Source: Syntrophaceae bacterium UBA2192 (lineage in GTDB: Bacteria > Desulfobacterota > Syntrophia > Syntrophales > UBA2192). From it: a stretch of DNA of 8,927 nucleotides. The stretch spans positions 1 through 8,927 of the forward strand of contig DCVI01000134.1 in the NCBI GenBank assembly GCA_002327315.1, written 5' to 3'. The number at the start of each line of letters is the position of its first letter. The stretch's first letter is position 1. Of this stretch, positions 6,748 through 8,927 are shown one piece after another. Made by a program: the position numbers and the translations under genes. Below the pieces are notes generated by a model that was not told the DNA's origin, did no database searches, and worked only from the letters and a program-made list of their open reading frames with translations.

Positions 6748-7614
6748 ATGGAGAAGCCTTTACAGCAGATCATTGCCGAAAACCCCTACGTGCCCATGCC
6801 CGTGGAGATCGTCAAGATCATCACCGAGGTGGAGACGAAGGACATCAAGACCTTCCGTCTGGCCTTCGTGAACAAGGAGGACGAGGAGCGATTCAAGTAC
6901 ATCCCCGGCCAGTTCGCCGAGCTTTCTTTCTATGGAAAAGGGGAGTCGCCCATCGGCATCGCCTCCTCCCCCACGCAGAAGGGATACATCGAATTCACCG
7001 TCCAGAAGGCGGGCGTGGTCACATCGGCTCTCCACGAGGCGGAGGAAGGGACACTCATGGGTGTCCGGGGACCGCTCGGCAACTCCTGGCCTATCGAGTT
7101 CCTCGAGGGAAAGAACATCGTCATCGTGGGCGGCGGTTTCGCCTTCACGACCCTGCGCTCCCTGATCAACTACATGATCTTCGAAGAGAACCGGAAACGC
7201 TTCGGGAAGATCACCGTCGTTTACGGCGCCCGCTCTCCCGGGCTTTTGCTCTACAAGGACGAGCTCGAGTCCTGGGCGAAACGGGGCGACATCGATCTCA
7301 ACGTGACCGTCGACAAGGGAGATGCAACCTGGAAGGGCCGTGAGGGATTCGTTCCCACGGTCTGCAAGGAAGTGGCCCCGAGCAAGGAGAACGCCGTGAC
7401 GGTCATCTGCGGCCCCCCGATCATGATCCGGTTCACCCTGCCCGTATTTTTCGACCTGGGTTTCTCGAAGGAGAACATCATCACGTCGCTCGAGATGCGG
7501 ATGAAGTGCGGCATCGGCAAGTGCGGGCGCTGTAACGTGGGCAGCAAGTACGTCTGCAAGGACGGCCCGGTTTTCTCTCTGGCGGAGTTGGACAAACTGA
7601 CGAAGGAATATTGA
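6748..7614 (+). CDS. flxA: FlxA-like FAD/NAD(P)H oxidoreductase with C-terminal [2Fe-2S]
   Basis: The 288-residue product is a ferredoxin-NADP reductase-type protein like sulfhydrogenase gamma (HydG), AsrB and FlxA; in the complex it would oxidise NAD(P)H and pass electrons to the iron-sulfur subunits. Order of elements: FAD-binding barrel with SPIGIASSP at 67-75, NAD(P) Rossmann fold with GGGFAFTTLRSL from 128 (a variant of the more usual GGGIGLAPLR), CGPP at 221-224, and a [2Fe-2S] site C254-x4-C259-x2-C262-x7-C270. ATG 6748 follows AGGAG (6735-6739) by 8 nt. It is the last gene before the terminator at 7638. NADH is the substrate expected from the Desulfovibrio complex; the sequence alone does not prove NADH over NADPH. 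Confidence 0.9.
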   Translation: MEKPLQQIIAENPYVPMPVEIVKIITEVETKDIKTFRLAFVNKEDEERFKYIPGQFAELSFYGKGESPIGIASSPTQKGYIEFTVQKAGVVTSALHEAEEGTLMGVRGPLGNSWPIEFLEGKNIVIVGGGFAFTTLRSLINYMIFEENRKRFGKITVVYGARSPGLLLYKDELESWAKRGDIDLNVTVDKGDATWKGREGFVPTVCKEVAPSKENAVTVICGPPIMIRFTLPVFFDLGFSKENIITSLEMRMKCGIGKCGRCNVGSKYVCKDGPVFSLAELDKLTKEY

Positions 7615-7637
7615 TCGTGGCATCAAGAGCAGCATTG

Positions 7638-7666
7638 AAGGGGGAGCCTTCAGGCTCCCCCTTTTT
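7638..7666 (+). terminator. Intrinsic terminator after flxA
   Basis: A perfect 9-bp GC-rich stem pairs GGGGGAGCC (7640-7648) with GGCTCCCCC (7653-7661) around a TTCA tetraloop, extended by two A-T pairs, and runs straight into TTTTT (7662-7666). It lies 24 nt after the flxA stop and has the classic rho-independent form. It separates the hdr-flx unit from nfnAB, which implies a separate promoter for nfnAB or regulated read-through. Confidence 0.93.
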
Positions 7667-7680
7667 ATAACCGGAAGAAA

Positions 7681-7698
7681 CGTCACGAAAATGTGACG
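7681..7698. promoter_or_regulatory. Inverted repeat CGTCAC-N6-GTGACG, candidate operator of nfnAB
   Basis: Two perfect 6-bp half-sites (7681-7686 and 7693-7698) flank GAAAAT. The repeat lies 14 nt after the terminator T-run and 62 nt before the nfnA start, where an operator or promoter element would be expected. A possible -10 box, TATAAC, is at 7666-7671, but no convincing -35 was found. The half-site orientation is opposite to the CRP/FNR-type TGTGA-N6-TCACA, and I cannot name the regulator. It could instead be a small RNA hairpin. Confidence 0.45.
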
Positions 7699-7760
7699 CA
7701 GGGATGCGGGGGAGCCGCCAGAACCCGGCCCCCATGAAGAGGACAAGGAGGACACAAGCG

Positions 7761-8594
7761 TTGCACCGGATTACGGAAAAGGTCGTTCTCTCCGAGAACA
7801 TCGTCAAGACGGTCTTCGAGGCGCCGGACATCGCGAAAAAGCGCAAGGCCGGCCAGTTCGTCATTCTCATGATCGACGACAAGGGCGAGAGGATCCCGCT
7901 CACGATCGTCGATTCCGACCCGGTGAAGGGGACGCTGACGATCATCTACCAGGTCGTCGGGAAAACGACGGACCAGCTTGCGCGGCTGGAGGTTGGAGAC
8001 GTCATCCGGCACGTACTCGGGCCCCTGGGGCACCCCACGGAGATCGACGGCATCGAAACGGCGGTCTGCGTCGGGGGAGGCGTGGGAATCGGGGTGGTGT
8101 ACCCCATCGCCAAGGCACTCAAGGAAAAGGGCGCGCGAGTCATTTCGATCATCGGGGCGCGGACGAAGAACATGCTCATCCTCGAAGAGGAGTCCAGGAG
8201 CGCAAGCGACGAGCTCTACGTCACCACCGATGATGGAAGTTACGGACAGCACGGTTTCGTGAGCGATGTGCTCAAGGACATCATTGCCTCGGGTCAAAAA
8301 ATCGACCGGGTATTTGCCATCGGGCCCGTACCCATGATGAGGGTGGTGGCCAATGTGACCCGTCCCCATAAGATCAAGACGCTCGTGAGCCTCAACCCCA
8401 TCATGGTGGACGGCACGGGCATGTGCGGGGCCTGCCGGGTCAGCGTGGGAGGGAAGACCAAGTTCACCTGTGTGGACGGCCCCGAGTTCGATGGCCACGA
8501 GGTGGATTTCGGGCTCCTGATGAGCCGGCTCCAAATGTATACCGGGCAGGAACAGCAAGCCAGAGAACTTTGCAGGTGCGGGAAGAATGACTGA
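7761..8594 (+). CDS. nfnA: NfnA: FAD/NAD subunit of NADH-dependent reduced ferredoxin:NADP+ oxidoreductase
   Basis: The 277-residue product is the small subunit of the electron-bifurcating transhydrogenase Nfn (also annotated as sulfide dehydrogenase subunit SudB or ferredoxin-NADP reductase alpha). It binds FAD and NAD(H) and a [2Fe-2S] cluster. Visible elements are the flavin motif RIPLTI (44-49), the Rossmann motif GGGVG (105-109), the GPVPM motif from 188, and the cluster site C222-x2-C225-x11-C237. Reported Nfn clusters use three Cys and one Asp; D217 is a candidate for the Asp. The start is taken as TTG 7761, preceded by AAGGAGG (7745-7751) with a 9-nt gap; translation from there gives the expected family N-terminus. 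In-frame ATGs at 7704 and 7734 would add 19 and 9 residues unlike the family and lack a good ribosome site. The gene overlaps nfnB by 8 nt. Confidence 0.92.
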   Translation: MHRITEKVVLSENIVKTVFEAPDIAKKRKAGQFVILMIDDKGERIPLTIVDSDPVKGTLTIIYQVVGKTTDQLARLEVGDVIRHVLGPLGHPTEIDGIETAVCVGGGVGIGVVYPIAKALKEKGARVISIIGARTKNMLILEEESRSASDELYVTTDDGSYGQHGFVSDVLKDIIASGQKIDRVFAIGPVPMMRVVANVTRPHKIKTLVSLNPIMVDGTGMCGACRVSVGGKTKFTCVDGPEFDGHEVDFGLLMSRLQMYTGQEQQARELCRCGKND

Positions 8595-8927
8595 ACCAGA
8601 AAAGACCGAAAAGAAAGAAAAGAAGGAGCGGATCCCCCGGCAGGGCATGCCGGAGCAGGACCCCAAGGCACGCGTCACCAATTTCGACGAGGTCCCTACG
8701 GGGTACTCGCCGGAGACGGCCATGCTGGAAGCCAGGCGCTGCATCCAGTGCAAGAAGCCCGGCTGCGTGTCCGGATGCCCCGTGGACATCGACATCCCCG
8801 CCTTTATCCAGCGGGTCGCCGACGGGGACTTCATCGGGGCCGCGCGGAAGATCAAGGAGACGAACTGCCTGCCCGCCGTCTGCGGCAGGGTCTGCCCCCA
8901 GGAAGACCAGTGCGAAAAGCTCTGTGT
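8587..8927 (+). CDS. nfnB: NfnB / GltA-like large flavin subunit, N-terminal part (3' partial)
   Basis: Only the first 113 residues are present; the frame is open to the window edge. The start ATG overlaps the end of nfnA by 8 nt, suggesting translational coupling. After a lysine/glutamate-rich tail of about 15 residues comes the cysteine-rich N-terminal domain shared by NfnB and glutamate synthase small subunit: C52-x2-C55-x4-C60-x3-C64-P-V, then C94-x4-C99-x3-C103-P-x4-C109-x3-C113. In Nfn this domain binds two [4Fe-4S] clusters and leads to the bifurcating FAD and the NADP site, which would lie beyond the window. Pairing with nfnA makes NfnB much likelier than a glutamate synthase subunit; such genes are often mis-annotated gltA. 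Confidence 0.9.
   Translation, partial: MTEPEKTEKKEKKERIPRQGMPEQDPKARVTNFDEVPTGYSPETAMLEARRCIQCKKPGCVSGCPVDIDIPAFIQRVADGDFIGAARKIKETNCLPAVCGRVCPQEDQCEKLC

Noticed and set aside
5703..7614. Anaerobic sulfite reductase AsrAB or sulfhydrogenase beta/gamma
   Set aside because: The two proteins belong to those superfamilies, but no siroheme AsrC gene or NiFe hydrogenase subunit gene lies beside them and they share a unit with hdrABC and mvhD, so FlxBA is the better reading.
7704..7760. ATG at 7704 or 7734 as the nfnA start
   Set aside because: Neither has a convincing ribosome site and the added residues are unlike NfnA; the AAGGAGG at 7745-7751 fits TTG 7761.
7683..8855. Minus-strand open frame of 390 codons opposite nfnA and nfnB
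   Set aside because: It is an antisense shadow spanning two overlapping real genes, with no recognisable family motifs.

Overview
The window is one strand of tightly packed anaerobic redox genes from a GC-rich bacterium. The gene set (a duplicated HdrA, an MvhD-like subunit, HdrB and HdrC, two sulfhydrogenase-beta-like iron-sulfur proteins, an FAD/NAD(P) oxidoreductase, then NfnA and NfnB) is typical of strict anaerobes. The whole set, with short-period repeats between genes, fits a sulfate-reducing or syntrophic member of the Desulfobacterota (former Deltaproteobacteria). That assignment is inferred from gene content, since there is no rRNA or other taxonomic marker. All real genes are on the + strand.

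Positions 1-7614 carry a heterodisulfide-reductase-like / NADH-dehydrogenase cluster in the order hdrA (5' end missing), flxD (MvhD family), flxC-like, hdrC, hdrB, flxB-like, flxA. This is the FlxABCD-HdrABC gene set described in Desulfovibrio, in a different order. A strong intrinsic terminator at 7638-7666 closes the unit. Positions 7761-8927 start a second unit: nfnA (TTG start) overlapping by 8 nt the beginning of nfnB, which runs off the window. Between the terminator and nfnA lies a CGTCAC-N6-GTGACG inverted repeat that could be an operator.

Likely joint function, from family knowledge: FlxA takes hydride from NAD(P)H, electrons pass through the iron-sulfur subunits FlxB/FlxC and the 2Fe-2S subunit FlxD to the flavin of HdrA, and HdrA bifurcates them to ferredoxin and, through HdrC and HdrB, to a disulfide. 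NfnAB next door would link the NADH, NADPH and ferredoxin pools. No hydrogenase subunit is present in the window, so NAD(P)H is the likelier donor. The physiological direction and the disulfide substrate cannot be read from the sequence.

The less ordinary features are: (1) hdrA encodes two successive HdrA-type flavin modules in one chain and its codon use changes abruptly near 950-1000; (2) three gaps between genes (after hdrA, flxC and hdrC) each hold a different short-period repeat array (period 8, 8 and 7) starting a few bases after the stop codon, two of them with a second arm and one clearly able to fold into a long hairpin; (3) flxB and flxC look like paralogues. No CRISPR, tRNA, rRNA, transposase or phage feature was seen.
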